DNA of 42,266 nt from Bacteroidota bacterium. GTDB lineage: Bacteria; Bacteroidota; Ignavibacteria; UBA10030; UBA8401. The DNA lies in assembly GCA_030679145.1 (NCBI GenBank), contig JAUXTU010000092.1:1-42266 (forward strand), given 5' to 3'. The notes beneath the pieces were generated by a model. It saw nothing but the letters and a program-made list of their open reading frames with translations. It did no database searches and had not been told where the DNA came from. Within the stretch, counting starts at the first letter, position 1. Each line of letters opens with the position of its first letter. Below are positions 1-8,057 of the stretch, piece after piece. The position numbers were made by a program, and so were the translations under genes.

Positions 1-1
1 A

Positions 2-250
2 CAACAGCATGTCGCTCAGTCAATTACGATTAACAATACGAAGCGACCACATCTGAGTTGTTCGATGTTAACACCGATACAAATGCACGGGCAACAAAAG
101 ATTGTCGATAAAAAATGGAATAAAAAAATCCTCCCTTTTTGCAAAGGGAGGTTCATAAATAACGGTCAACCTATTTCAGGACGACTCAATACTATAATCG
201 AGTTCGCCAATTCTGAACTATATTTTTTTCAATATGAACTTGCCCATTAA
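2..250 (+). pseudogene. IS3-family transposase (OrfB-like), C-terminal tail, cut by left edge
   Basis: The open frame entering from the left edge reads ...NNTKRPHLSCSMLTPIQMH..., which resembles the end of the IS3-family DDE transposase core, where a YN.(K/E)RPH.SL....TP motif closes the domain. The KRPH codons lie near bases 41-52. After about base 110 the frame loses resemblance to the family, runs through the terminator hairpin at 122-151 and stops at 250, inside the opposite-strand gene at 192-833. That suggests a degraded copy or one whose own stop was lost. The catalytic DDE residues and both inverted repeats are outside the window, so integrity cannot be judged. The family call rests on one short motif. 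Confidence 0.5.
122..151 (-). terminator. Rho-independent terminator after the DUF2318-like gene
   Basis: On the minus strand CCTCCCTTT and AAAGGGAGG form a 9-bp stem around GCAA, followed by A and seven T. It lies 41 bases beyond the stop of the gene at 192-833. Confidence 0.85.
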
Positions 251-833
251 TAACTTTGCTTGGAATTGGATCAGGGTAATATTTTTGGCAGCACGCATAT
301 GCCTCCATACTTTCCATATTCCAATTCGATGGACAATTTGCGCAATGAATATTATTCCCTTCCAAATAAAAATCATTTGATCTGCACGATTCACTAATAC
401 TCATGGCGGTAACAACCTTGCCGCGTGGTGTTATATATGCCAAAATTGGAACAGTTTGTTTTCCTTCAGGATCATCCAGTCGAATAATTCTATAATTCGT
501 CACAATCTCTAAAGGAAAAACAATGTCATTTCCTTCAATCGCTCCATTGATTTTATTGCTCATTATTTTTCCGGGCGCCGCATTAATTCCAAAACCAATC
601 GATGGTTGGTCATCAATGATTGGATGATAGCTTCTTCCGATGGTTGCAACAAAATATCCAAAACCTGAAAATAACACAACGATAATCACAATCGCAGAAA
701 TAATTTTTATCATCCGTTGTTTCTTTGAAACCGGCTGAGCAGCAATATCCGTTTGAAAAATTTTACCGCATTGAACGCACACAACAGCATTGTCGGATAA
801 CGTATTACCGCATTGAGAACAAACCATATTCAT
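192..833 (-). CDS. Zinc-ribbon, single-pass membrane protein with a DUF2318-like cysteine domain
   Basis: This 213-residue protein has three visible parts. An N-terminal zinc ribbon has CxxC pairs at C5/C8 and C19/C22. One hydrophobic segment spans about residues 42-65. The C-terminal domain has cysteines at C150, C164, C167 and C181/C182, then a P.P...V.NG.V.I pattern. That pattern resembles DUF2318, the domain of FtrD-like proteins tied to iron uptake and membrane Fe-S or metal handling; this link is my reading of the motif, not a search result. The cytoplasmic side is probably the zinc ribbon, with the cysteine domain outside. The gene lies 35 bases after the deacetylase and is followed by a strong terminator, so the two are probably co-transcribed. 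Function unknown; metal binding is likely. Confidence 0.75.
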   Translation of the reverse strand: MNMVCSQCGNTLSDNAVVCVQCGKIFQTDIAAQPVSKKQRMIKIISAIVIIVVLFSGFGYFVATIGRSYHPIIDDQPSIGFGINAAPGKIMSNKINGAIEGNDIVFPLEIVTNYRIIRLDDPEGKQTVPILAYITPRGKVVTAMSISESCRSNDFYLEGNNIHCANCPSNWNMESMEAYACCQKYYPDPIPSKVINGQVHIEKNIVQNWRTRL

Positions 834-868
834 TCCTTTATTGATTATGTAAATCTATGAAACAAACC

Positions 869-1591
869 TTATTTAGTGATATCGAATAATGAATCAAATC
901 CTAATGGTTCAATACTATAAAATGGTTCACCGTACTGAACATTAATTAAACTTCCAAAATGCTGATCTCGGGCAAAAATTGATTCAAGGAAAATTTTTGA
1001 AGACAATATTGTTTCACGTTCTTTGCTTTTAGGATTATAAAATTGTGATTGAAACGCAAGCAGAGATTGTTTTTTGACTTCATAACAATTGGAAACATCA
1101 ATAATAAATGAAGGTTGGAACTCATACTTCTGCATATAATGGAAATATTTTTTTGGCCGAAATGGTTCCTGTTTTTTTCCTCTATGTTTGGTTTGAATTT
1201 TTTCTAATCCACTGTAAAACCATGCTTCTCGACAAAGTTTATGCGCATGTTCGTGATCTGGATGTCGTTCAAGCCAATGGGGGAACAACAGACTTGCCGG
1301 CTGAAACAATCGAATAACGTGAATTACTTTTTTAATATTTGTTTGATTTACCTCAATATTCCCATCAGGAAGACGAAGTCGAATACGTTCGGTTACACCC
1401 AATATCTTCGATGCTTCGTCGGCTTCTTTAAAACGAATTGAGCGTGTACCGCGGGTTCCCAATTCTCCATCAGTTAGATCAAGGATTCCAACTTTTTTCC
1501 CTTCGCGGACTAATTTTGCAACAGTTGCGGCGCATGAAAGTTCAATATCATCCGGGTGTGCAGCAATTGCAAGAACGTCGAGTTTCTTCAT
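869..1591 (-). CDS. bshB1: PIG-L/LmbE family deacetylase, bacillithiol biosynthesis BshB1 type
   Basis: This is a 240-residue zinc-dependent N-deacetylase. The AHPDD motif near the N terminus supplies metal ligands and the catalytic Asp, and the later HPDH motif adds the third ligand. GELGTRG after the first motif and the overall length fit the BshB1 subgroup, which removes the acetyl group from N-acetylglucosaminyl-malate to give the amine that later receives cysteine in bacillithiol synthesis. The frame is open to 1636, but I start at the ATG at 1591 (MKKLDVLAIAAHPDD), because the 15 extra residues lack family resemblance and overlap the xseA promoter. BshA and BshC are not in the window. 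A related LmbE deacetylase with another sugar substrate is possible. Confidence 0.85.
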   Translation of the reverse strand: MKKLDVLAIAAHPDDIELSCAATVAKLVREGKKVGILDLTDGELGTRGTRSIRFKEADEASKILGVTERIRLRLPDGNIEVNQTNIKKVIHVIRLFQPASLLFPHWLERHPDHEHAHKLCREAWFYSGLEKIQTKHRGKKQEPFRPKKYFHYMQKYEFQPSFIIDVSNCYEVKKQSLLAFQSQFYNPKSKERETILSSKIFLESIFARDQHFGSLINVQYGEPFYSIEPLGFDSLFDITK

Positions 1592-1620
1592 AGTTTTTAA
1601 TTTAAATATACAGAAGGTTT

Positions 1621-1649
1621 TTGATATTCGCACCATTTCCCGTTATATT
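1621..1649 (+). promoter_or_regulatory. Sigma70-like promoter of the xseA-nagA run
   Basis: TTGATA at 1621-1626, a 17-base spacer and TATATT at 1644-1649. The xseA ATG begins at 1656, only 6 bases after the -10 box, so transcription should start at or next to the start codon. Confidence 0.65.
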
Positions 1650-1655
1650 CTAAGT

Positions 1656-2852
1656 ATGAGCGACGAAAAAATTCTTTCTGTTACTGAACTAACAAAGCAA
1701 ATTAAAGGTGTCCTTGAGCTTGGATTCACCAATATTTGGATCCAAGGGGAGATCTCAAACTTTAAATTGCATTCTTCAGGACATATATACTTCACTCTTA
1801 AAGATGCAAGTTCACAAATTTCTGCTGTCATGTGGAGAAGTAGAGCAGCTCAGTTGATCTTCAGACCAAATGATGGAATGAAGGTAATGGTTCGAGGAAA
1901 TATTACCGTCTATGAACCGCGTGGCAACTATCAAATTGATTGTTTCCAACTTCAACCGCTCGGCAAAGGGGAACTTCAACAGGCGTTTGAACAATTAAAA
2001 CAAAAATTATTTGAAGAAGGATTGTTTGAAGAGGAAAATAAAAAGTCATTACCTGTTTTCCCTCAAAAAATTGGTATCGTTACTTCACCAACCGGTGCAG
2101 CAATTCGAGATATTTTGTCGGTACTTTCACGAAGATTTCCTTCAATAGAAGTAATTCTTGTACCGGTTAAAGTTCAAGGAATTGGTGCTGCTGAAGAAAT
2201 TGCAGAAGCTATTGCTGATCTAAACAGACAGAAACTTGTTGACGTGATGATTATTGGACGTGGCGGGGGTTCTTTGGAGGATTTATGGGCTTTTAACGAA
2301 GAGATTGTTGCAAGAGCAGTATTTGCTTCAACTATTCCAATTATTAGCGCTGTAGGGCACGAAATTGACTTTAGCATTAGTGATTTTGTTGCTGATTTAC
2401 GCGCTCCAACGCCATCTGCTGCAGCTGAACTCGTGGTAAAAGACAAAAATGAGGTCGTTGAACTTATACGCAATTTTTGCTATACTATGAATAATTCAAT
2501 GATAAATTCCTTCGAAGCATACAAGAATACAGTCTCAAACCTCACGCAAAGTTATTCGTTCAATAAACCGCACGATATGCTTCGCCAGCGAAGTCAGCAG
2601 ATTGATGAATTGCAGAATCGATTGACACGAAATATGCTTCATTCATTTTCAATGACGAAACAGAGAACACAATTTTTATCTTCCCGAATAAAAACAACAA
2701 ACCCTAAATCGATTCTGAAACGCGGATTTGCAATTGTTCGGCAGGATGAAAGTATTATTTCTTCTGTAAAAAAATCCATTTCTGCAAAACCGGCAACAAT
2801 TGAATTTCATGATGGGATCATCGATGCTGAAATTTTAAGAAAGAGAAAATAA
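1656..2852 (+). CDS. xseA: Exodeoxyribonuclease VII large subunit
   Basis: This 398-residue protein is the catalytic subunit of exonuclease VII, which degrades single-stranded DNA to oligonucleotides from either end in repair and recombination. An N-terminal OB fold occupies about residues 5-100 (motif IWIQGEISNFK, then HIYFTLKD). The catalytic region at about 125-390 carries GIVTSPTGAAIRD, the GRGGGS.EDLW.FN motif and SAVGHEIDF. The length is slightly below the E. coli enzyme (about 456), with the shortening in the coiled-coil region. The stop shares one base with xseB, so the two subunits are translationally linked. It heads the long run to nagA. Confidence 0.97.
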   Translation: MSDEKILSVTELTKQIKGVLELGFTNIWIQGEISNFKLHSSGHIYFTLKDASSQISAVMWRSRAAQLIFRPNDGMKVMVRGNITVYEPRGNYQIDCFQLQPLGKGELQQAFEQLKQKLFEEGLFEEENKKSLPVFPQKIGIVTSPTGAAIRDILSVLSRRFPSIEVILVPVKVQGIGAAEEIAEAIADLNRQKLVDVMIIGRGGGSLEDLWAFNEEIVARAVFASTIPIISAVGHEIDFSISDFVADLRAPTPSAAAELVVKDKNEVVELIRNFCYTMNNSMINSFEAYKNTVSNLTQSYSFNKPHDMLRQRSQQIDELQNRLTRNMLHSFSMTKQRTQFLSSRIKTTNPKSILKRGFAIVRQDESIISSVKKSISAKPATIEFHDGIIDAEILRKRK

Positions 2853-3085
2853 TGTCAAAGAAAGAAACTAAAAACACTTTTGAACATTCTTTAAATCGGT
2901 TGGAAAAGATTGTTACCTCATTGGAAGAGGGAGAAGTATCATTGGAAGAGTCATTAAAGATGTATGAAGAGGGCATTCAACTTTCCAAAGAATGTATAGA
3001 GACATTAAACAAAGCAGAATTAAAAATTAAACAGTTGACCAAAGACTTAAATGGTAAACTGCAATTGACAGACTTTGAAGAATAA
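2852..3085 (+). CDS. xseB: Exodeoxyribonuclease VII small subunit
   Basis: This 77-residue protein matches the usual 70-80 residue length of the small subunit, several copies of which bind the large-subunit stalk. The family pattern is clear: FE..LNRLEKIV..LE.GE.SLEESL..YEEGI.L...C...L..AE.KI. The ATG overlaps the xseA stop (TAATG). The C-terminal tail is acidic. In many bacteria ispA (farnesyl diphosphate synthase) follows xseB; here dxs follows after 7 bases. Confidence 0.95.
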   Translation: MSKKETKNTFEHSLNRLEKIVTSLEEGEVSLEESLKMYEEGIQLSKECIETLNKAELKIKQLTKDLNGKLQLTDFEE

Positions 3086-3092
3086 TTGAATC

Positions 3093-5033
3093 ATGGAAAA
3101 ATCAGAATCAAAATTTTTGCAATTTATTGATACACCGAAGGATTTACGTAAACTTGACGTCTCTTCCTTGCGTACTGTTTGTTCTGAAGTCCGAGAGTTT
3201 TTAGTTGATTCAGTTTCAAAAACCGGAGGACATCTAGGTGCCGGACTGGGAGCTGTTGAGTTGACAGTTGCTATGCATTACGTTTTCAACACACCTGAGG
3301 ATAAACTTGTTTGGGATACCGGCCATCAAGCATATCCACATAAGATTCTCACCGGAAGAAAAGATCGACTTCACACAATTCGCAAAATGAATGGTCTTAG
3401 TGGATTTTTGAGAAGAGATGAAAGCGAATACGACACATTTGGTGCTGGTCACGCAAATACTGCGATATCCGCAGCTCTTGGGATGGCAACTGCACGTGAT
3501 TTTGCTAAAAAAGATTTCAAAGTTGTTGCAATCGTTGGCGATGGTTCACTTACCGGTGGAATGGCATATGAAGGATTAAATAACGCCGGTGTTCTTAAAA
3601 AAGATATTATCGTTGTTCTTAGCGATAATAAGATGGTTTCTCTTTCTTCAATTAATCCAAACTTATGGTCGTTACATAGTTATTTTGCGGAAGCATTAAC
3701 GCATCCAACATACAATAAGTTCAAGGCAAATGTTTGGGACTTAACCGGAAAACTCGATGTCTTTGGTGACCGTCTTAGAGTTGTTGCAGGAAAATTAGAA
3801 CGTGGTGTAAAAGCTGTTGTTACACCAGGAATGATGTTTGAAGCAATGGGCTTTCGGTACTTTGGTCCGTTTAATGGACACAATGTTGTGAAACTGGTCG
3901 AAATATTTAAACATGCAAAAGATTTGAAGGGACCAATATTAATTCATGTTACCACTGAAAAAGGAAAAGGATACGAACCTGCAGAGAAAGATGCTGCAAA
4001 ACTTCATGGTGTTACACCATTTGACAAGATAACCGGAATCTCCCCAAAATCTACTGCGCCTGCAGCATATACAAAAATATTTGGAAATGCGTTAGTTGAA
4101 ATCTGTAAAGAAAATTCAAAAGTTGTCGGTATAACCGCTGCGATGCCGGATGGGACCGGTCTTGATATTTTACAACAAGAAATGCCTGACAGATTCTTCG
4201 ATGTTGGAATAGCCGAACAACATGCTGTTACATTCGCGGCTGGATTGGCGACGGAGGGATATATTCCAGTCGTTGCAATTTATTCTACATTCTTGCAGCG
4301 TGCATTCGATCAAATAATTCATGATGTTTCTTTGCAAGATCTTCATGTTGTATTTGTTATGGATCGCGCCGGTCTTGTCGGAGCTGATGGACCAACACAT
4401 CACGGAGCGCTAGATTTATCATATTTACGCTGCATTCCTAAAATGATCATTATGGCGCCAAAAGATGAGAATGAATTACGTGATATGTTGTTTACTGCCA
4501 TTGAACACCGAAATTGTCCTGTTGCAATTAGATATCCTCGAGGAAATTCTCTTGGACTTCCGGTAAAACAAAAATTTGAAACCTTAAAAATTGGAAAATC
4601 TGAAACCGTTCGCACGGGACAGGATGTTGCAATTTTATCCGTAGGTAATTCAGTTGCTCAATCATTAAAAGCGGCGGATCTACTTGAAAAAGAGGGCATA
4701 CTTGCCGAAGTTGTAAATATGCGTTTTATCAAACCACTTGATACAGAACTTCTTGAAGATATTTGTAATCGTTTTACAATAATTATTACTGTTGAAGAAA
4801 ATAGTGTTGTTGGAGGATTTGGTTCAGCCGTATTAGAAACATTGTGTGCTATGAATAAAACAAACCTTCAAATAAAATTACACGGATTAATTGACGGGTA
4901 TATTACTCAAGGCACTCCTGCTGAACTTCTTCGATTGACAAAATTGGATGCTGAAGGTATTGCTGACACTGTAAGAGAATTTTATCAACAACATTCGGAA
5001 CAGTCTAAACTTCCAGGACGGAAAGCACAATGA
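3093..5033 (+). CDS. dxs: 1-deoxy-D-xylulose-5-phosphate synthase
   Basis: This 646-residue thiamine-diphosphate enzyme condenses pyruvate with glyceraldehyde 3-phosphate, the first step of the MEP isoprenoid pathway. Visible features are GGHLG with H47, WDTGHQAYPHK, the ThDP motif opening with GDGSLTGG (D150) and closing at SDNK (N179), the central pyrimidine-domain IAEQHAVTFAAG with its catalytic Glu, and GPTHHG.LDLSYLR. Domain order (ThDP, pyrimidine-binding, C-terminal transketolase-like) is complete. The length is near the 620-640 norm. Its end overlaps the next gene by 4 bases (ATGA). Product DXP can also feed thiamine and pyridoxal synthesis. Confidence 0.97.
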   Translation: MEKSESKFLQFIDTPKDLRKLDVSSLRTVCSEVREFLVDSVSKTGGHLGAGLGAVELTVAMHYVFNTPEDKLVWDTGHQAYPHKILTGRKDRLHTIRKMNGLSGFLRRDESEYDTFGAGHANTAISAALGMATARDFAKKDFKVVAIVGDGSLTGGMAYEGLNNAGVLKKDIIVVLSDNKMVSLSSINPNLWSLHSYFAEALTHPTYNKFKANVWDLTGKLDVFGDRLRVVAGKLERGVKAVVTPGMMFEAMGFRYFGPFNGHNVVKLVEIFKHAKDLKGPILIHVTTEKGKGYEPAEKDAAKLHGVTPFDKITGISPKSTAPAAYTKIFGNALVEICKENSKVVGITAAMPDGTGLDILQQEMPDRFFDVGIAEQHAVTFAAGLATEGYIPVVAIYSTFLQRAFDQIIHDVSLQDLHVVFVMDRAGLVGADGPTHHGALDLSYLRCIPKMIIMAPKDENELRDMLFTAIEHRNCPVAIRYPRGNSLGLPVKQKFETLKIGKSETVRTGQDVAILSVGNSVAQSLKAADLLEKEGILAEVVNMRFIKPLDTELLEDICNRFTIIITVEENSVVGGFGSAVLETLCAMNKTNLQIKLHGLIDGYITQGTPAELLRLTKLDAEGIADTVREFYQQHSEQSKLPGRKAQ

Positions 5034-6052
5034 GCACGACAGAAGGGAAAATTGCCAAAGCGAAAATTGGAATCATAGGACTTGGGTGGATTTCTCAAGT
5101 ATTTCATCTTCCGATGTTATCAAAAATGCCTGATGTTGAAATGACATGCGTTTGTGATAGAGATAAAACAAGAGCTCAGGCACTTGCTGAGAAATACGGT
5201 ATTCCGCGGTACTATACGGACTACAACCAGATGCTTGAGAAAGAGAATATTGATGCCGTAGATATTTGTACGTCAACTGATGCGCATAAGGATATTGCAA
5301 TTGCAAGTCTTGAGATGAAACGTGATGTCTTTGTCGAAAAACCGATTGCTCGTAAATATGAAGAGGCAGTTGCTATTGCAGATTCTGTGAAAAAGAATAA
5401 ACGTAAACTAATGGTTGGAATGAATCATCGCTTTCGACCCGATGCAATGATGTTAAGAAGTTTTATCGAGAACAACGAACTTGGAAAAGTATTTTACGCA
5501 AAAGCTGGATGGCTTAGAAAACCTGCTTCGGAAGGAACGTGGTTATTACAAAAAGAAATGTCGGGTGGTGGTGTATTTCTTGACATGGGAATTGTGATGC
5601 TTGATCTTGCTTTATGGATGGCCGGATACCCTGAAGTTGAACGGGTGAATGCAACAAATTACTCTCACAAAACAAAAGTTGAAGATTCGTCTGTAGCATA
5701 TTTAAGCTTGAAGAATGGTTCAACAATTACCATTGAAGTTAGTTGGAATTTCCATATTGAGAATGAATTGTATTATTGTAATATCTACGGTGAACAAGGA
5801 AGCGGGAAGATTAACCCATTAATGATTCACAAAGAAATGCATGGAAGTGTTGTCAACGTTACTCCGCAAAAAACAGATACTTCTCAAAATGCATTGAAGA
5901 AATCGTATGAGAATGAACTGAAACATTTCGTAGGGGCGGTTCGAGGAATTCATCCTTTGATTTCCACCGCACAAGAAGCTGTTCAGCGAATGAAGATCGT
6001 AGACGCAATTTATCGATCCGCTGCAAAAGGAAAAGAAATTATTTTTAAGTAA
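5030..6052 (+). CDS. Gfo/Idh/MocA-family NAD(P)-dependent oxidoreductase
   Basis: This 340-residue protein opens with a Rossmann dinucleotide motif (GIIGLGWISQVFHLP, residues about 13-28), followed by the family EKPIA motif near residue 100, in which the Lys is catalytic. The second half is the alpha/beta substrate domain (GGVFLDMGIVMLDLALWM). Family members oxidise or reduce sugars, inositols and related polyols; the actual substrate cannot be read from sequence. It overlaps dxs by 4 bases and precedes ribD by 26 bases, so it is co-expressed with cofactor and isoprenoid genes, but no pathway link is evident. Confidence 0.88.
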   Translation: MSTTEGKIAKAKIGIIGLGWISQVFHLPMLSKMPDVEMTCVCDRDKTRAQALAEKYGIPRYYTDYNQMLEKENIDAVDICTSTDAHKDIAIASLEMKRDVFVEKPIARKYEEAVAIADSVKKNKRKLMVGMNHRFRPDAMMLRSFIENNELGKVFYAKAGWLRKPASEGTWLLQKEMSGGGVFLDMGIVMLDLALWMAGYPEVERVNATNYSHKTKVEDSSVAYLSLKNGSTITIEVSWNFHIENELYYCNIYGEQGSGKINPLMIHKEMHGSVVNVTPQKTDTSQNALKKSYENELKHFVGAVRGIHPLISTAQEAVQRMKIVDAIYRSAAKGKEIIFK

Positions 6053-6078
6053 AGGCATGGTTTTCGTTGAATGTAGTT

Positions 6079-7170
6079 ATGAGTAAATCGGATGAATTTT
6101 GGATGAAGCAATGTCTAAATTTGGCGAAACGAGGAGCAGGATATGTTAGTCCAAATCCATTGGTTGGCGCAGTTATTGTAAGGAATGGAAAGAAAATATC
6201 TCAAGGGTATCATGCAATATATGGCGGACCACATGCTGAAGTTAACGCCATAGATATAGCTATAAAAAAAAAGAAACAACTGGCCGGGACTACATTATAT
6301 GTAAATCTTGAACCATGTTTTCATTTTGGTAAAACCCCGCCATGTGTGGATGCAGTAATAAAGCATGGTATTTCTCGAGTCGTGATTGCCACAAAAGATC
6401 CTAACCCATTAGTAGCTGGAAAGAGTATCAAGAAACTTGAAAAAAATGGAATCAATTGTTTGACCGGTGTTCTAAAACAAGAGGCTGAACAGTTGAACGA
6501 AAAATTCTTTTCGTTTATTCACAAAAAAATTCCCTTTATAGCTATAAAAGCTGCACAAACGAACGACGGATTTATTGCTCAAACGAACGGGAATTCTAAA
6601 TGGATAACAAACAAACTTTCAAGAAAATTTGTTCACCAATTGCGAAACGAGTATGATGCAGTAATTGTAGGGGCAAATACTGTCCATAGTGATAATCCTG
6701 AATTAACAGTAAGAGATGTAAAAGGCAGAAACCCGTTACGTATTGTTGTTGATGGAAAATTGTCGGTTAATTTGAGTGATAAAGTATTTAATGATAAGGC
6801 TCCGACAATTGTTTACACCACAAAAAAGAAATCGATTGCTAATCAGAAAAAGATACTTCATCTAGAAAAAAAAGGTGTCGTTGTAGCTCAATTGCGTGGA
6901 TCTAATGGAAGACTAAAGATACTGGATATAATTAAAGATCTTGGCAAACATCAAATATCTTCTCTGTTGATTGAAGGTGGACAAAATACTTTCACTGAAT
7001 TTATTAATTCAGGCCTGGTTGATAAGGTGTATCTTTTTACAGCAAAGAAGAAATATGGTAATGGTCTAAAAACATTCGATAAAAATTCTAGACCAATCAG
7101 ATTGACAAAACACAGCCAAAGATATTTTGGAACAGACCTTCTGGAAGAATTCTATATTCATAGAAAATGA
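6079..7170 (+). CDS. ribD: Bifunctional riboflavin deaminase/reductase RibD
   Basis: This protein of about 363 residues carries both RibD activities: deamination of the pyrimidine intermediate from GTP and then NADPH reduction of its ribose chain. The deaminase zinc site is H52-A-E54 with C80 and C89 (PCFHFGKTPPC). The reductase domain spans about 150-360, with DGFIA..NG.S.WIT, R.E.DA..VG..T...DNP.L.VR and an LLIEGG motif. The frame can also start at a TTG at 6067; I prefer the ATG at 6079 because known RibD proteins begin close to this point. No FMN riboswitch fits in the short gap upstream. The stop overlaps the next start (ATGA). Confidence 0.95.
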   Translation: MSKSDEFWMKQCLNLAKRGAGYVSPNPLVGAVIVRNGKKISQGYHAIYGGPHAEVNAIDIAIKKKKQLAGTTLYVNLEPCFHFGKTPPCVDAVIKHGISRVVIATKDPNPLVAGKSIKKLEKNGINCLTGVLKQEAEQLNEKFFSFIHKKIPFIAIKAAQTNDGFIAQTNGNSKWITNKLSRKFVHQLRNEYDAVIVGANTVHSDNPELTVRDVKGRNPLRIVVDGKLSVNLSDKVFNDKAPTIVYTTKKKSIANQKKILHLEKKGVVVAQLRGSNGRLKILDIIKDLGKHQISSLLIEGGQNTFTEFINSGLVDKVYLFTAKKKYGNGLKTFDKNSRPIRLTKHSQRYFGTDLLEEFYIHRK

Positions 7171-8054
7171 AAAATTTTATTTTTTTCTTTATTGTATGCA
7201 CAGCACAATTTATGCCAGCCAAGTCAATAAAAGACTTCGATAAGCTAAAATTTTTGATTGATTCCATTATAGCAACCTATAAAGGAGACTTTGCTGTCTC
7301 ATTCAAAGATATATCTAATGGCAAAAGAGTTGACATAAATGCTCATGAGAAATTTCATGCGGCAAGTACTATGAAAACGCCTGTAATGCTGGAAGTGTTT
7401 AACAAAGTTCAACAAGGAAAGTTATCCTTAAATGATTCTGTTCTCGTTGTTAATTCATTCAAAAGTATCATTGATGGAAGTGAATTCTCATTGAGTCTTT
7501 CAGATGATAGTGAGGATGAATTATATAATTGCATTGGTAAGAAAGAAACAATTTATAATCTTGTTTTTAAGATGATTACAGTAAGCAGTAACCTCTCTAC
7601 AAATATTCTCATTGAAAAAGTTGGGGCTGATAATGTGATGAAATCACTTTCACAAATGGGATTGCAGGATATACAAGTTCTTCGGGGTGTTGAAGATAGC
7701 AAAGCGTTTGATGCAGGCAAAAATAATACAACAACTTCGTTTGATCTTTCTGTTATCTTTGAAAATATTGCGTTAAAACAGTGCGTGTCAAAAGAAGCAA
7801 GTGAAAAAATGTTGACGATTTTGTTATCCCAAAAACTTAACAATATGATTCCGGCAAAATTGCCAGTTACAGTGAAAATTGCGCATAAAACCGGTTCAAT
7901 AACCAATGTTCAACATGATTCTGGAATAATTTATCTTCCGGATGGTAGATCATATATTCTGGTGGTGCTTTCAAAGAACCTTACTGCAAATAAAGAGGGG
8001 GTTGAAGCAATATCGTCAATCTCAAAGAGAATTTATGATTTTATGATGGAATAA
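7167..8054 (+). CDS. Secreted class A beta-lactamase-fold serine hydrolase
   Basis: This 295-residue protein has an N-terminal hydrophobic segment (about residues 3-18), consistent with a signal peptide. The serine-hydrolase motifs of the class A fold are present: S67-T-M-K70 (nucleophile and general base), SSN at 140-142 in place of SDN, E176 in an R.VED context at the omega-loop position, and K241-T-G. It could be a true beta-lactamase or a related peptidase/esterase; the wording of the motifs (AASTMKTPVM, HKTGSI) is common among uncharacterised serine hydrolases of this fold. It overlaps ribD by 4 bases and sits 3 bases before ribE, so it is embedded in the riboflavin genes without obvious metabolic reason. 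Confidence 0.87.
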   Translation: MKNFIFFFIVCTAQFMPAKSIKDFDKLKFLIDSIIATYKGDFAVSFKDISNGKRVDINAHEKFHAASTMKTPVMLEVFNKVQQGKLSLNDSVLVVNSFKSIIDGSEFSLSLSDDSEDELYNCIGKKETIYNLVFKMITVSSNLSTNILIEKVGADNVMKSLSQMGLQDIQVLRGVEDSKAFDAGKNNTTTSFDLSVIFENIALKQCVSKEASEKMLTILLSQKLNNMIPAKLPVTVKIAHKTGSITNVQHDSGIIYLPDGRSYILVVLSKNLTANKEGVEAISSISKRIYDFMME

Positions 8055-8057
8055 TAT

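Noticed and set aside
65-250. Independent small gene of 61 codons starting at the ATG at 65
   Set aside because: Its first residues continue the transposase motif that starts upstream, and the rest crosses a terminator hairpin and the 3' end of an opposite gene. It is part of the transposase remnant.
2174-2473. Antisense open frame of about 99 codons inside xseA, and similar ones in dxs, glnN and the M28 peptidase
   Set aside because: They lie opposite strongly conserved coding regions, are low-complexity (Ser-rich) or lack ribosome sites and homology, and are explained by the codon bias of the real genes.
6050-6080. FMN riboswitch before ribD
   Set aside because: Only 26 bases separate the genes and no RFN-element sequence or structure can fit or be seen.
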